The notes: generated by a model not told the origin, from the letters alone. Positions 7,281 to 16,771 are shown, numbered from the stretch's first letter. The stretch: 64,000 nucleotides of DNA from JACRIM01 sp038042195 (GCA_038042195.1 JBBTET010000013.1:1-64000), one strand, 5' to 3'. A program made the numbers and translations.

Positions 7281-7742
7281 CCGGAGATCTTCCTGCGTGA
7301 CTTTGGTCCGCACAGCGGACCCTACGATTTGTGCTCTTGTCCTTGTCTCACTCGTTGTGCCATTGAGTTGCGCTCAGCCAGCGGCTCAACCTGCTACAGC
7401 CCCGCCCCCCGCCCCCATCACCGAATTCCAAAACCAACACCGTTTCCTCTCCAACTTCTGGCGGGCCGAAGTGGTGCATGAGGGGATCGCCTATCCATCC
7501 GCTGAACATGCCTATCAGGCAGCGAAGACGCTTGATGTGGCCGAGGCGAGGCCGAGTTGATCGAGGGCAACACCTGGGGCGACCGCGTGTGGGGCGTGTA
7601 TCAGGGGCAGGGGGAGAATCGCCTCGGGAAGATTCTCATGCAGGTGCGCGGCGAGCTTCGACGGGGCGTCCGGACTTTTACCGCATCTTTCGGAAGGGGT
7701 GCGCTATCCGCTCTACGGCCGGCGTCGAAGGGACATTGGTGA
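7270..7742 (+). pseudogene. broken NADAR (YbiA-like) gene with export signal
   Basis: The first part reads ITEFQNQHRFLSNFWRAE then YPSAEHAYQAAKTLD, the N-terminal half of NADAR N-glycosidases, which act on ADP-ribose or riboflavin intermediates. The second half appears in another frame: LIEGNTWGDRVWGV, then GQGENRLGKILMQVRGELR. About 45-50 residues expected between them are missing and the frame changes near 7545-7560. The gene is therefore inactivated by an internal deletion. Ahead of the domain is an apparent lipoprotein-type leader (ICALVLVSLVVPLSC) and a Pro/Ala linker, which is unusual for NADAR proteins. The leader region also contains the REP-like sequence at 7305. Confidence 0.75.
7305..7325. 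repeat. REP-like unit GGTCCGCACAGCGGACCCTA
   Basis: A short partial palindrome (GTCCGC-ACA-GCGGAC) followed by CCTAC. Related units occur at 41647-41669 and, as an inverted pair, at 46224-46289. Here it lies inside the 5' part of the broken NADAR frame and encodes VRTADPT. Confidence 0.65.
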
Positions 7743-7751
7743 GTAGAAACG

Positions 7752-7783
7752 AAAAAAAAGCCCCGGACGGTTTCGTCCGGGGC
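7752..7783 (-). terminator. rho-independent terminator
   Basis: Read on the minus strand: a perfect 10-bp stem GCCCCGGACG/CGTCCGGGGC with a 4-base loop (7760-7783), followed by eight Ts (the A run at 7752-7759 on +). It lies 33 bases after the stop of the TlpA-like gene. Confidence 0.85.
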
Positions 7784-7815
7784 CGTTGTGCATGCTAAAT
7801 TGAACCGTCGACGAC

Positions 7816-9024
7816 TTACGCGTCAGCGTCTTTCATGGCTTTCTCAATGATCTTGCCCAGTTCCTTCTCGTGGCCGGGCTTCATGCCGCTGGAGGCGTGG
7901 ACGATCTTGCCGTTCGGGTCGATGACGTAAAACGTCGGGATGCCGGTGACCTTGTATTTGTCGGCAGTCTTGTCGCCCTTGAGGAGCAGGCCGTAGGTGA
8001 ACTCCTTGTCCTTCATGAACTTGGCCGGGTCGCCGCCGCGCTCCCAGGTGTTGACGCCGTAAATCTTGACGGGCTTGCCTTTGAATTGCTCGTGCAGTTT
8101 TTGGACGCCGGGCATGGCGACCTTGCAGGGGCCGCACCAGGTGGCCCAGAAGTCGAGGACCACGACGCTGCCCTTGAGGTCTTTCAGGCTGACGGTCTTG
8201 CCGTCGGGCGTGGAGAGTTCAAAGTCGGGGGCCTTGCTGCCGACAGCGAGCAACTGCGGCTCATCCGGCTCGTCGTTGCCTTCGAGTTCGCGCTCTTTGT
8301 AGCCTTCGGGCAGCTTGAGCTTGAAGGTGCCCTTTTTGAATTCGGGGTCGACTTCGACATTGGTGATTTGCAAGACGCGGGTGCCGACGTCGTCATCGCG
8401 CTTCACGACACGATCGACACGACGCGGAAGACTGTCCTTTTTGGAGAAGTACCAGCGGGCCTCACCCTGACCACCGGAATAGGTAACGTAGATGACATGG
8501 CACTCTTCATCACCGACATTTTTGATGCCCTCGTATTTTCGCTCGCCCTTCAACTCGTCGGAGAACGGCGTGGGGTGGGCGTATTCCTGAAAGAGAAGGG
8601 CCAAGCCGGCTCGAAGGGACTGAGCGCCCTCCGGCATGTCGGCCTTGGTGAAGGTCTTCTTGTCGTCGTCAATGGCATAGGCGATTTTTCCATCCGTCGC
8701 CACGCGAAACTTCACGACCTCTTCGCCGCCGGGGCGCTTGAGTGTGCCTTCGCATCGCATCGGAGGAATGCTGCCGCCGGTCAGCGCGCCCAACATGCTG
8801 CTCTTGGGCTTTTTCAATTTGAAGCTGCCCTTGATGTGCGGCGACTGGTCCGCAAGCGCGCCTTCGCCGAAAGACTCGGCGTCGTAGCTGATTCCCTGAA
8901 CCTCTTTGGTGGCGTCGTCGGCGGCCTTGACGATTTCCTTGGCGTCCGGATCATCTGCGCGGAGCGCAGGTGAAGTAGACAGAGCCGTACCGACGGCCAG
9001 CATGACAAGTGTTCGAATCTTCAT
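7816..9024 (-). CDS. TlpA-like thioredoxin with N-terminal LolA/DUF2092-like domain
   Basis: A protein of 402 residues with a signal peptide (MKIRTLVMLAVGTALSTSPALRA). Residues about 25-240 resemble the outer-membrane-lipoprotein-sorting-like fold of DUF2092 proteins (YAIDDDKKTFTKADMPEG, ARWYFSKKDSLPRRVDRV). Residues about 260-400 form an AhpC/TSA-TlpA thioredoxin domain: GSKAPDFELSTPDGK, the redox site WCGPC at 296-300, and the cis-Pro loop GIPTFYVIDPNGKIV. It should work outside the cytoplasm, reducing or isomerising disulfides, with the N-terminal domain perhaps binding a lipidated or hydrophobic partner. The start has AAGGAG nine bases upstream, and a clear terminator follows. Confidence 0.85.
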   Translation of the reverse strand: MKIRTLVMLAVGTALSTSPALRADDPDAKEIVKAADDATKEVQGISYDAESFGEGALADQSPHIKGSFKLKKPKSSMLGALTGGSIPPMRCEGTLKRPGGEEVVKFRVATDGKIAYAIDDDKKTFTKADMPEGAQSLRAGLALLFQEYAHPTPFSDELKGERKYEGIKNVGDEECHVIYVTYSGGQGEARWYFSKKDSLPRRVDRVVKRDDDVGTRVLQITNVEVDPEFKKGTFKLKLPEGYKERELEGNDEPDEPQLLAVGSKAPDFELSTPDGKTVSLKDLKGSVVVLDFWATWCGPCKVAMPGVQKLHEQFKGKPVKIYGVNTWERGGDPAKFMKDKEFTYGLLLKGDKTADKYKVTGIPTFYVIDPNGKIVHASSGMKPGHEKELGKIIEKAMKDADA

Positions 9025-9348
9025 GGACGAGTGCTCCTTAAGCTGAATGGGTTAACCATGTTTTCATGGATCAGGTCAGCCGTCAGCGCGGGCACCGTGG
9101 CCGATCCATCACCGGGGTGGACATCATACGAGGTCGAACCGAGTCAAAGCAGGGCCTGCCTAATCGAGGCCAACCAGCGGTTCCTCATGTCTACACAACG
9201 GAAAACGCGGCCTCACCATTCCCCGTTTCTACGTCCTAGTTGGAAATGGGCGGTCGCCCGAAGCGATGGAGGCTGGTTCAAGACGGGTTGGGGGTGGCAA
9301 TGAACACCCGCCTGTTTGCAACTCCATGCCTCTATTACAGTTGCATTC
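9025..9348. other. intergenic region between divergent genes
   Basis: 324 bases between the divergently transcribed TlpA-like and fpg genes. Only a small palindrome (CCATG-TTTT-CATGG, 9056-9069) and the AAGGAG of the TlpA-like gene stand out. It must hold both promoters, but no convincing -35/-10 pair was found. Confidence 0.5.
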
Positions 9349-10245
9349 ATGCCGGAACTGCCGGACATTGAGGTCTATCGTCGGGGAGTGGCCGAGCGTG
9401 TGGTGGGGGTCTGTCTTGAAAAGGTCCGGGTGGCCAGCCCGTTTGTGGTCCGCTCAGTTGAGCCGCCCATCGGGGCTGTTGAGGGGAAGCGGGTTCGGGA
9501 GGTTCGACGGCTGGGCAAGCGGCTGGTGCTGGGGTTGGAGGATGATCTGTTCGTTGTCATACACCTGATGATCGCCGGGCGGCTCGGGTGGAAGGCTCGT
9601 GGGGCCAGGCAGCCAGGGAAGATCGGGCTGGCGTGTTTCGATTTTCCTACTGGGACGCTGCTGCTCACCGAGGCGTCGACCAAGAAGCGAGCGTCGCTGC
9701 ACGTCGTGCGCGGGGAGGCCGAGTTGGCGCGGCACGATCCCGGCGGAGTTGATCCGCTCTGTGTGAGCATTGAGGCGTTTACTGAATTGCTACGGCGCGG
9801 CAATCACACGTTGAAGCGCACGTTGACCGATCCGCGACTGATTGCGGGGATTGGGAATGCGTACAGTGATGAGATTCTCCGCGCTGCGAGACTGTCGCCG
9901 GTTCAACTGACGGGTCGGTTGCGCGAGGAGGAGATCGCTCGTTTGCACGGGGCGATGCAGCGTACGCTGCGGCTCTGGATGGAGCGACTGCTTGCGGAGT
10001 TCGCCGACAAGTTCCCGGGGCCGGGAGACATCACCGCGTTTCGCCCCGACTTCGCCGTGCATGGTCGATACGGAAAGCCGTGCCCGGAATGCGGAACGAC
10101 GGTGCAGCGGATTCGATACGCGGAGAATGAGACGAACTACTGCCCGCGCTGCCAGACGGGCGGGAAGGTGCTGGCAGATCGGTCATTGTCTCGGCTCTTG
10201 AAGCAGGATTGGCCGCGGACGGTGGAGGAGTTGGAGTCGCTATAA
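9349..10245 (+). CDS. mutM: formamidopyrimidine-DNA glycosylase
   Basis: Fpg/MutM removes 8-oxoguanine and ring-opened purines and nicks the abasic site. This 298-residue protein has the diagnostic N-terminus MPELPDIEVY, whose Pro (after Met removal) and following Glu are catalytic. It also has the helix-two-turn-helix signature GIGNAYSDEILRAARLSP and the C-terminal zinc finger CPECG...CPRC, followed by the GGKVLADRSLSRLLKQDWP tail. The start at 9349 is fixed by the need for Pro at position 2; the longer frame from 9316 would abolish activity. The length matches the family (about 270-300). It is 32 bases from the MEMO1-like gene and may be co-transcribed. Confidence 0.93.
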   Translation: MPELPDIEVYRRGVAERVVGVCLEKVRVASPFVVRSVEPPIGAVEGKRVREVRRLGKRLVLGLEDDLFVVIHLMIAGRLGWKARGARQPGKIGLACFDFPTGTLLLTEASTKKRASLHVVRGEAELARHDPGGVDPLCVSIEAFTELLRRGNHTLKRTLTDPRLIAGIGNAYSDEILRAARLSPVQLTGRLREEEIARLHGAMQRTLRLWMERLLAEFADKFPGPGDITAFRPDFAVHGRYGKPCPECGTTVQRIRYAENETNYCPRCQTGGKVLADRSLSRLLKQDWPRTVEELESL

Positions 10246-10277
10246 TCTATTGTCACGTCTTGCTGTGAGATTGAGCC

Positions 10278-11165
10278 ATGTTGATTCGGAAGCCGGCCGT
10301 CGCAGGTATGTTTTATCCGCGCGAGGCGGGTCGTTGCGCGGCGGAGTTGGAGGACTGTGTCGAACGTGCGCGAGGCAGTGAGTGTCCCGATGTATCAGGG
10401 CGCATCGTGGGCGGCGTGGTACCGCACGCGGGGTGGGTGTGCAGCGGGGCGGTGGCAGCGAGGGTGATCGATCGTATTGCAGTGCAGCGTGCGCCGGCCG
10501 TGGTGGTGGTGTTCGGCGCGATTCACGTTGGATTGGACGGACCACAAGCGTATTTGTATCCATCGGGGGTGTGGGAGACGCCGCTGGGTCCGGCCCACGT
10601 GGATGAAGGCGTGTCGAATCAACTTGTTAAGCAGACGGATTTGTTGGCAGCGGATGCGGGTGCCCATGCCCGCGAGCACAGCATCGAGGTCGAGGTGCCT
10701 TTCATTCAGCATCTCCTGCCCGACTCATTGATCGTGCCGATCATGGTGCCGGTGAACGAGCGAGCCGCTGCTTTGGGGACGGCCGTGGGACAGGTCTGCA
10801 AACAGTCCGGCGTGGATGCCATCTTCCTGGCATCAACGGATTTGACGCACTATGGGCCGAGCTACTCGTTCGCGCCGCAAGGCGTCGGCCCGGAAGGGTT
10901 GCGCTGGGCGAAGGACGTGAACGACCGACGAATGATCGATCTGATATTGGCGATGCGCGAGGGCGAGGCTGTGAACGAGGCATGTGCCAACTGGAATGCC
11001 TGCGGAGCGGGGGCCGTCGCGGCGACCATCGCAGCGTGCAAGGCGATTGGGGCGGGGCGAGCGACACTGCTGGAACACACGACGAGTTACGAGGTGCTAC
11101 GCGAACGGTACCACGAGCCACCGCACGACGCGGTGGGGTATGCGGGGTTGGTGTTTCACGAGTAG
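10278..11165 (+). CDS. amrB: MEMO1 family protein (AmmeMemoRadiSam protein B)
   Basis: A protein of 295 residues. Its family motifs are KPAVAGMFYP at the N-terminus, VVPHAGWVCSGAVAA (MEMO PHAGW-x-YSG motif), AREHSIEVEVPFIQ, and LASTDLTHYGPSY with conserved His. MEMO1 proteins share the fold of class III nonheme-iron dioxygenases and in bacteria often accompany a radical-SAM enzyme and an AMMECR1 protein. Neither partner lies in this window. Residues PHAG, EHS and THYG form the expected metal-site cluster. Cytoplasmic; the substrate is not established for the family. Confidence 0.88.
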   Translation: MLIRKPAVAGMFYPREAGRCAAELEDCVERARGSECPDVSGRIVGGVVPHAGWVCSGAVAARVIDRIAVQRAPAVVVVFGAIHVGLDGPQAYLYPSGVWETPLGPAHVDEGVSNQLVKQTDLLAADAGAHAREHSIEVEVPFIQHLLPDSLIVPIMVPVNERAAALGTAVGQVCKQSGVDAIFLASTDLTHYGPSYSFAPQGVGPEGLRWAKDVNDRRMIDLILAMREGEAVNEACANWNACGAGAVAATIAACKAIGAGRATLLEHTTSYEVLRERYHEPPHDAVGYAGLVFHE

Positions 11166-11173
11166 CGGCAGCG

Positions 11174-11986
11174 CTATCGCGCAGCTCGTTGGCGGACGGC
11201 TTCGTAGAAAAAGAGTGCGGCGGTGGTGGACACGTTGAGGCTGTCACCGATGCCTTTCATGGGGATTCGCGCGGCTGTGATGTTTTGGCCGGTCCAGGCG
11301 GCAGAGAGACCGCGATCTTCCGCGCCAAAGACGAAGGCCGTCGGGCGGCGGTAATCGAGTTGGGTGTAGTCGGTGCGGCCGTCGGGGCTGGCGGCGACGA
11401 TCTGAATGCTGTTCGTAGCAAGGAATGCTGCGGCGTCGGCCGCGGTGAGTTCGACAACGGGAATACGAAAGATCGTGGCGACGCCGGCGCGAATCACGTT
11501 CGGGCCGTACACGTCGATCGCGCTATCGACGACGAGCACTGCCTCGACGCCCGCGCCATCCGCGCTTCGCAGGATCGCACCGAGGTTGCCGGGCTTACCG
11601 ACGTGTTCAACGATGGCGAGGAGCGGCGCAGCGCTCAAGCGAAGGTCGGCGAGTGTCCGGTGCGGGCGCTGCGCGACGGCGACGAGTCCACCGGCGCGGT
11701 CGCCGTAGCGGATTTTCTCGAAGACATGCTCGGGCACGTCGATGATCCACACGCCGCGCGTCTGAAGTTCGTTCACCAGGGTCGCGTGATCGTCGCCGTG
11801 AAGAAGCGCCCGGCAGAGGTACAACTCCTGCATCGCAAGCCCGGCCTGCGCGGCACGGGTGATCTCACGATGACCGTCGATGAGGATGCGCGAATCATCG
11901 GCCGAGGCGCCTTTTCGTCGCAGCGTGGCGAGGGCCTTGATGCGCGGGTTGGCGGCGCTGGTGATGGATTCGACGGGTTGGCTCAT
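11174..11986 (-). CDS. SpoU/TrmH family RNA methyltransferase
   Basis: A protein of 270 residues. An N-terminal substrate-binding region (ITSAANPRIKALATLRRK, GHREITRAAQAG) is followed by the knotted SPOUT domain. Its three motifs are visible: VGKPGNLGAILRSADGAG (motif 1), FVFGAEDRGLSA (motif 2) and IPMKGIGDSLNVSTTAALFFYEA (motif 3). It should 2'-O-methylate a ribose in tRNA or rRNA using SAM; the exact site cannot be read from sequence. It is convergent with amrB, 8 bases apart, and has no signal peptide. Confidence 0.9.
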   Translation of the reverse strand: MSQPVESITSAANPRIKALATLRRKGASADDSRILIDGHREITRAAQAGLAMQELYLCRALLHGDDHATLVNELQTRGVWIIDVPEHVFEKIRYGDRAGGLVAVAQRPHRTLADLRLSAAPLLAIVEHVGKPGNLGAILRSADGAGVEAVLVVDSAIDVYGPNVIRAGVATIFRIPVVELTAADAAAFLATNSIQIVAASPDGRTDYTQLDYRRPTAFVFGAEDRGLSAAWTGQNITAARIPMKGIGDSLNVSTTAALFFYEAVRQRAAR

Positions 11987-12031
11987 GTCTGTGTCTGCCG
12001 CAGCTGCTAATCATCATACAACGCCACCGCG

Positions 12032-13420
12032 CTATGAGTTGCTCCAGCGGATGGCGCCGAGAATACGCTGATATCGCACGAACCACGCGATGATGAGAAG
12101 CGCATTCCCGGAAAACAGAAAAACCGCTTCCCAGGGCAGGCCGAAGATCCGGAGATTGATTGATCGATAGAACGCGGCGACGCCTTTCATCCATTCTGGG
12201 CCGTAGAACAAGAGCGAGAAGAGCGTACCGTTGAAGGAGCAAAAGGCCCACAGGTACACTCTCTCATATCCGCGGACTTTGACCGCCCATCGCGTGTCGG
12301 GAATTGCGCCGGAATACAACCAGGGAGCCGTCGACACCACGAATACAACCCGGTGCAACACCCATGCAATGCAGGGAACTGCAAGCGTCCACAGCGTGAA
12401 GACAAAGAATAGAATGCTCCATTCGGAAATATCAACAGCGTGATCTTGGCGGAATTCCAATAACCAGAGGATGGTTCCGATCCACACTCCGGCGCCAACA
12501 CCCATCAAGCCAAGGTGAATCCGCGAGAACCGCGCGATGGATTCGGACGGCGTCCTTAACTTTACCGTGCGATAGAAGCGGCTCGGCGAAAACAGGACCG
12601 CAATGCTCGAATGCCACCAACCGCCCACCTTGCCCCGCGTTTCCCATCGGCTGCCGGGACGGACGACGTCCAACTCCAGCGAAGCCGCCAACGACAAACC
12701 ACACTCCGTGCAAACGCCGCGCTCGGACATGTGCGACAAGTCGTAGCCGCAGCCTTCGCAGATCGGCGGCCTTTCCGGCGGCGCGGGAAGCGTGTTTGCG
12801 GCGATCCTTACCGCGCGCGACGAGAGGAAGAGCATCGCTGCGATTGACATGGCGATGGAGGGCACCAGCCCAATCGCCTGAGGTGGCAAATCAAACGAGC
12901 CAATAAAAGAGCCGGGGGTGAGTCCCCAAAATTGAAGCGGCGTGGTGACGCCGGTGACTCCGAGGGCTAACAACGTCAGCAACCAGGGTAGGCAGGAGGC
13001 CAATCGCAGAGTGCGGAACAGTGCGAATCGAAACGGCCCGGCCCGATGCAGTTCCGCCGCCATGAGAATCGCCCCGACCAAAACGACGATCAAGAGTAAC
13101 CCGGGGACAAGCCCCGCGAAGAAGGCAACGGGTTCGTAGGACGGCGACCCGAAGAAGTAGGAGAAACTCGCCGACAGCGCCGTATGGCCACTTTGCACCG
13201 CGTCGCGAGACCGTGAATAGATCCAAATCACGACGCCGATTAGGACGAGCACGAACACAATTTCGCCGAGGATGAAACTCACCACGAGCGCCGAGGCCGG
13301 GCCGGTCAGCACCGGACGCAGCTTTGCCCGGGGTCGCAGCAGGAATGTCATCGGCGCATGCAGGGTCGCGAACCAACGGGCCGGCGTCGCGGTGTTCTCC
13401 TGATGATCGGGGTTGCTCAT
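12032..13420 (-). CDS. polytopic membrane protein with central zinc ribbon
   Basis: A protein of 462 residues without a recognised family. N-terminal membrane segments (ALVVSFILGEIVFVLVLIGVVIW, FFAGLVPGLLLIVVLVGAILM and others) precede a cytosolic zinc ribbon CEGCGYDLSHMSERGVCTECG. Another set of membrane helices ends the protein. The ribbon CxxCxYDL...GxCxECG recurs in many unrelated Planctomycetota membrane proteins and in two other genes of this window (17064 and 43342). The role is unknown. Confidence 0.65.
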   Translation of the reverse strand: MSNPDHQENTATPARWFATLHAPMTFLLRPRAKLRPVLTGPASALVVSFILGEIVFVLVLIGVVIWIYSRSRDAVQSGHTALSASFSYFFGSPSYEPVAFFAGLVPGLLLIVVLVGAILMAAELHRAGPFRFALFRTLRLASCLPWLLTLLALGVTGVTTPLQFWGLTPGSFIGSFDLPPQAIGLVPSIAMSIAAMLFLSSRAVRIAANTLPAPPERPPICEGCGYDLSHMSERGVCTECGLSLAASLELDVVRPGSRWETRGKVGGWWHSSIAVLFSPSRFYRTVKLRTPSESIARFSRIHLGLMGVGAGVWIGTILWLLEFRQDHAVDISEWSILFFVFTLWTLAVPCIAWVLHRVVFVVSTAPWLYSGAIPDTRWAVKVRGYERVYLWAFCSFNGTLFSLLFYGPEWMKGVAAFYRSINLRIFGLPWEAVFLFSGNALLIIAWFVRYQRILGAIRWSNS

Positions 13421-13462
13421 GCGGTATGGAGTCTGCTAGGAGAAGTTGGACCGTGGCCGGCC

Positions 13463-14140
13463 TCACGGCATCGGACGATGCGGGCGCATCTTGGCCGCAC
13501 CCTTCTGTACGTACTCCGCCGGGTCGCGGATCGAGTCGAGTTCAAAGATATCCGTCGTGCGGCCGTACTGAGAGCCGCCCATTCGGCTGACGGCCCGTAG
13601 CTTCATCGCGTCGCAGACCATGTCGCCCGGCGCGAGGACCGCGTCATCCACATGTACAGCGACGACATCGCCAAAGACGACCTGGCCGGCGCCGGGCTGG
13701 TCGCCGAGGCTGACGACCTGCCGCAGCCGACACTCGATGTTGACCAGGCTCTCCTTCACGAGAAAGCCCTTGATCTTTTTCGCCGGCACTGGCGTAAGCC
13801 CGCTCTTCTCGAATTCGCTGATGCCGTGGTCAAACTCGGTGCTGCAAATGTTCATCCGCTCTGCGATGGATTCGGTCACCGTGGCAATGACGAACTCTTT
13901 CGTCATTTGAATGTTGCGGAGCGTGTCCTTCGGTTGGCTGTGACGGTTGAGGGCCGGGCTGAACACCACGACCGGCGGATTCGCGGACATCATGTTGTAG
14001 AAGGAAAACGGAGCCAAGTTCAGTCGACCCGACTCATCGACTGTCGATGCGAAGGCGATCGGTCGGGGCAGGACGAAGGAGAGATACAGACGGTGCATGG
14101 CCCGCCATGAGTGTTCGGTGGTGGAGAGGTCGATGAACAT
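13463..14140 (-). CDS. flavin reductase-like (FMN-binding split-barrel) protein
   Basis: A protein of 225 residues in the family of NADH:FMN oxidoreductases (DIM6/NTAB, flavin reductase like). Motifs include LPRPIAFASTVDESGRLNLA, PFSFYNMMSANPPVVVFSP and KDTLRNIQMTKEFVIATV, which form the FMN-binding barrel. SRMGGSQYGRTTDIFEL near the end is also typical. The start is set at 14140 because homology begins at MFIDLST. The same frame is open to 14329, but the upstream part looks non-coding and no strong ribosome site favours either. A soluble cytoplasmic enzyme; the physiological acceptor is unknown. Confidence 0.8.
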   Translation of the reverse strand: MFIDLSTTEHSWRAMHRLYLSFVLPRPIAFASTVDESGRLNLAPFSFYNMMSANPPVVVFSPALNRHSQPKDTLRNIQMTKEFVIATVTESIAERMNICSTEFDHGISEFEKSGLTPVPAKKIKGFLVKESLVNIECRLRQVVSLGDQPGAGQVVFGDVVAVHVDDAVLAPGDMVCDAMKLRAVSRMGGSQYGRTTDIFELDSIRDPAEYVQKGAAKMRPHRPMP

Positions 14141-14427
14141 GGAGGCGATTGTAAGGCCCACGTTGGTGGTATGCAGTCGTGTTGCCCCGGGAGGCCCTGC
14201 TGGAGCATCCGTGGTGGTGGATGAGCGAATACCGACCATGAGGCTACCCCGGTCGAAACACCCGATAACCGGTGGAAGGGGTCTCGACAGGGCCGAATGG
14301 ACTTCTCCCCTCTTTTTTTGGGGAAGCACACAAACGTTTTATATTCTATAGTTTCACACGATGCATCCGCTCTATGTCGATGGAAGCGGTGTCCGGTAGG
14401 GGGTTTGACGAGAAATGACGCGCGAGC

Positions 14428-16632
14428 ATGAGCCATTCACTTCTCGATACGCCTCTTCGGTGCCGTGCCATCCTGCTCCTGGCCATCACGCTCATGCCGA
14501 TCGCGGCGTGTGAAACGCAAATCCCATTGCCCGGGCTTGGCGATCCCGGAGTTCCACTCGATGAAGACTCCAATATCCGCAATGTCCCGGCACCGACGGA
14601 AGAGCCGCCCACCACTCAGCCCACGGAAACGCCGCCGCCCACCCCGCCGCCCACCGTGTACCCCGACGTCTTCGTCATGACGAATCGCCAAAAGGTGATC
14701 GGCCTTCCCGCGTGGATTGAAGGTGTCGAGTACGACAATCTGACTATTACCATCAGCAGCCCACCGGTCCATGGCGTCCTCGTGGGTACGCCGCCAAACC
14801 TGACCTACCACCCCGCGCCGGACTACGAAGGCCTCGACGCCTTCACCTATGCCGCCACCGACGGCACGACCCTCCTGAATCGAGCGATCACTTTGTCAGT
14901 GGCGAAAGATTTCGTCCCTCCTGTCGGCATTCCCACTCCGCCCTTTGGGATCGCCGAGTCGCATCAGATGTACGCCAACCAGCTTTATGACTTCGGCGGC
15001 CAGATGCTGCCCTACCCGGACGCGGGCAACGGCCCCTACACCCACTATGTGAACTTTGACAACGGCACCAACGCCGGCAATCCGTTCGGCACCGCCGCGT
15101 TGCCGCGCCGCTCGATCCCCAGCGACCTCCCGGCTGGCAGCGTCGTCGAATTGCACGGTACAAACGTCGCGACCAGTGCGCGTTACACCATCACTGGGGA
15201 TGGCACGGCGGCGAAGCCCATCTTCATCCGGGGGCCGAGCGCCTCGAACAAGACCATCTTTCGCCGCCCGTTTTCAGTCGAAGGCAATTATGTTATCTGC
15301 GAAAATATTGAGTTCGATGCACAGGATTTTGTGACGGGCATGGTCGGTGCCAACTGGTTCGTCGTGGTGGCAAGCCAGTTGCCGCCGTACAAGGTGTTTC
15401 ATCACGTCGCGCTGCGCCACACGATCATCCGCGATCAACCGACCAACGACACGGAGAATCCGTTTGGAATCGTCGCCGGCGTCGGCGCCTACGATGTGTC
15501 ACTGAACGATCCGAACATGCTGATTGAAAACGTCGTCATCTACGACGTTGAGATAGGCAACTTCTCGCAATGGAACGACTACGCCGGTACCAACGACTAT
15601 GGCGGCTGCCTCTTCGCCGCCAACCTGCGAAACGCCTGGGTCCTGGATTGCCACTTCCATCACCTGCGCGGCGATGGCGTCAGCGTCTGCCGGTCCAACG
15701 CCCTCCTCAATCAGACACCGGCTCGACAGGTCTATGTCGGCCGAAACTACCTGCACCACTTCAAGGAGAATTGCATCGACTACAAGCATGGCGTCACCAG
15801 CATCGCCTCGCAAAATGTCTGTCACACGGTGCGAGCCTCCAACTCATCGCAGGGCCATGCCATCACGATTCACGACGATGATTCAACGGCGGACTGGCCC
15901 GCAAGCGACAATGTCTGGATTATTCTGAACACCATCTATGACGCCGAAATGGGAATCTATCACGAAAACAACAACCTGCTGCCGGCCGGAAAGCAGTCGC
16001 GCTCGTACCTCGTCGGGAATCTCCTGTTTGACATTCGCTACATGCTCGGAAACCCCAACCTCACCGGTTGGGCCATTCAAAAGGGACAGGAGGCCCAGTC
16101 GCGCATCATTGGCAACACGATCTGGAAATGCGACCAGGGCATCCAAATGGGGTTCTCCGCATTGACCCAGCCGGCCAACTGCACCCAGGTCGTGCGGAAC
16201 AACGCCATTGTGGACCTGAGCGAACGCGTGTTCCAGGCGACCGGCCTGCACGCCATGCATCTGTTTCACCTTCCATCGAGCATCAATCCGTACACCACGA
16301 TTGAGAATAACCTCCACTACGAATCGGTTGGCGTCGTTCGCTTCAACATCAGCAAACCGGGGCTGCAGGCCGGCAACTACTACACCGTCCTCGACATGCT
16401 CACCGCCACCGGTTTTGGTGCCGGCTCCCTCGCCGCCAATCCCATGTTCTCAACCGCGACCTCTCCAAGCTTCTACTTGCAGGCGGCCAGCCCGGCCCTC
16501 AGTGCGGGGGTCGACGACGAATCGTACGCACTCTTCGAGCAGCAATTCGGCCGCTCCATCCGCTTCAACCTCGACGGCCGACCCAAAACCACCGGCGTGT
16601 ATGACATTGGTGCTTTGGGAGTTGCGCCGTAG
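14428..16632 (+). CDS. secreted beta-helix lipoprotein with Ig-like domain
   Basis: A protein of 734 residues. The signal ends in a lipobox (LMPIAAC, Cys about 28). A Pro/Thr-rich linker (about 50-75) follows, then a bacterial Ig/cadherin-like module (about 78-155, ending LTYHPAPDYEGLDAFTYAA). The rest is a right-handed parallel beta-helix with repeated NxI and D/N turns (IENVVIYDVEIGN, NAWVLDCHFHHLRGDGVSV, WIILNTIYDAEMGIYHENN, IIGNTIWKCDQGIQMG). Such proteins are usually carbohydrate-binding or -cleaving at the cell surface. No lyase catalytic residues could be assigned. The gene has no close co-directional neighbour. Confidence 0.8.
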   Translation: MSHSLLDTPLRCRAILLLAITLMPIAACETQIPLPGLGDPGVPLDEDSNIRNVPAPTEEPPTTQPTETPPPTPPPTVYPDVFVMTNRQKVIGLPAWIEGVEYDNLTITISSPPVHGVLVGTPPNLTYHPAPDYEGLDAFTYAATDGTTLLNRAITLSVAKDFVPPVGIPTPPFGIAESHQMYANQLYDFGGQMLPYPDAGNGPYTHYVNFDNGTNAGNPFGTAALPRRSIPSDLPAGSVVELHGTNVATSARYTITGDGTAAKPIFIRGPSASNKTIFRRPFSVEGNYVICENIEFDAQDFVTGMVGANWFVVVASQLPPYKVFHHVALRHTIIRDQPTNDTENPFGIVAGVGAYDVSLNDPNMLIENVVIYDVEIGNFSQWNDYAGTNDYGGCLFAANLRNAWVLDCHFHHLRGDGVSVCRSNALLNQTPARQVYVGRNYLHHFKENCIDYKHGVTSIASQNVCHTVRASNSSQGHAITIHDDDSTADWPASDNVWIILNTIYDAEMGIYHENNNLLPAGKQSRSYLVGNLLFDIRYMLGNPNLTGWAIQKGQEAQSRIIGNTIWKCDQGIQMGFSALTQPANCTQVVRNNAIVDLSERVFQATGLHAMHLFHLPSSINPYTTIENNLHYESVGVVRFNISKPGLQAGNYYTVLDMLTATGFGAGSLAANPMFSTATSPSFYLQAASPALSAGVDDESYALFEQQFGRSIRFNLDGRPKTTGVYDIGALGVAP

Positions 16633-16710
16633 TCCACCGTCACAGTCTGGTTTGCGGGTCAGGTAGGACAGAGTTCCACTTTGTTCCCGCCACTCCAGCA
16701 GGTATGGGTA

Positions 16711-16771
16711 CTGGTCCAGTTTGAAGTTGAAACACAGCCGAGGGCGGCTGTGCTCCATCAAACTGGACCAG
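16711..16771. repeat. two-level inverted repeat (REP/MITE-like)
   Basis: Outer arms CTGGTCCAGTTTGA (16711-16724) and TCAAACTGGACCAG (16758-16771) are perfect 14-bp inverses. Inside them is a second stem CACAGCCG/CGGCTGTG (16733-16752). It lies 78 bases after the beta-helix gene, but without a T run, so it is more likely a REP or miniature element than a terminator. It lies in the gene-free interval 16633-17063. Confidence 0.8.
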
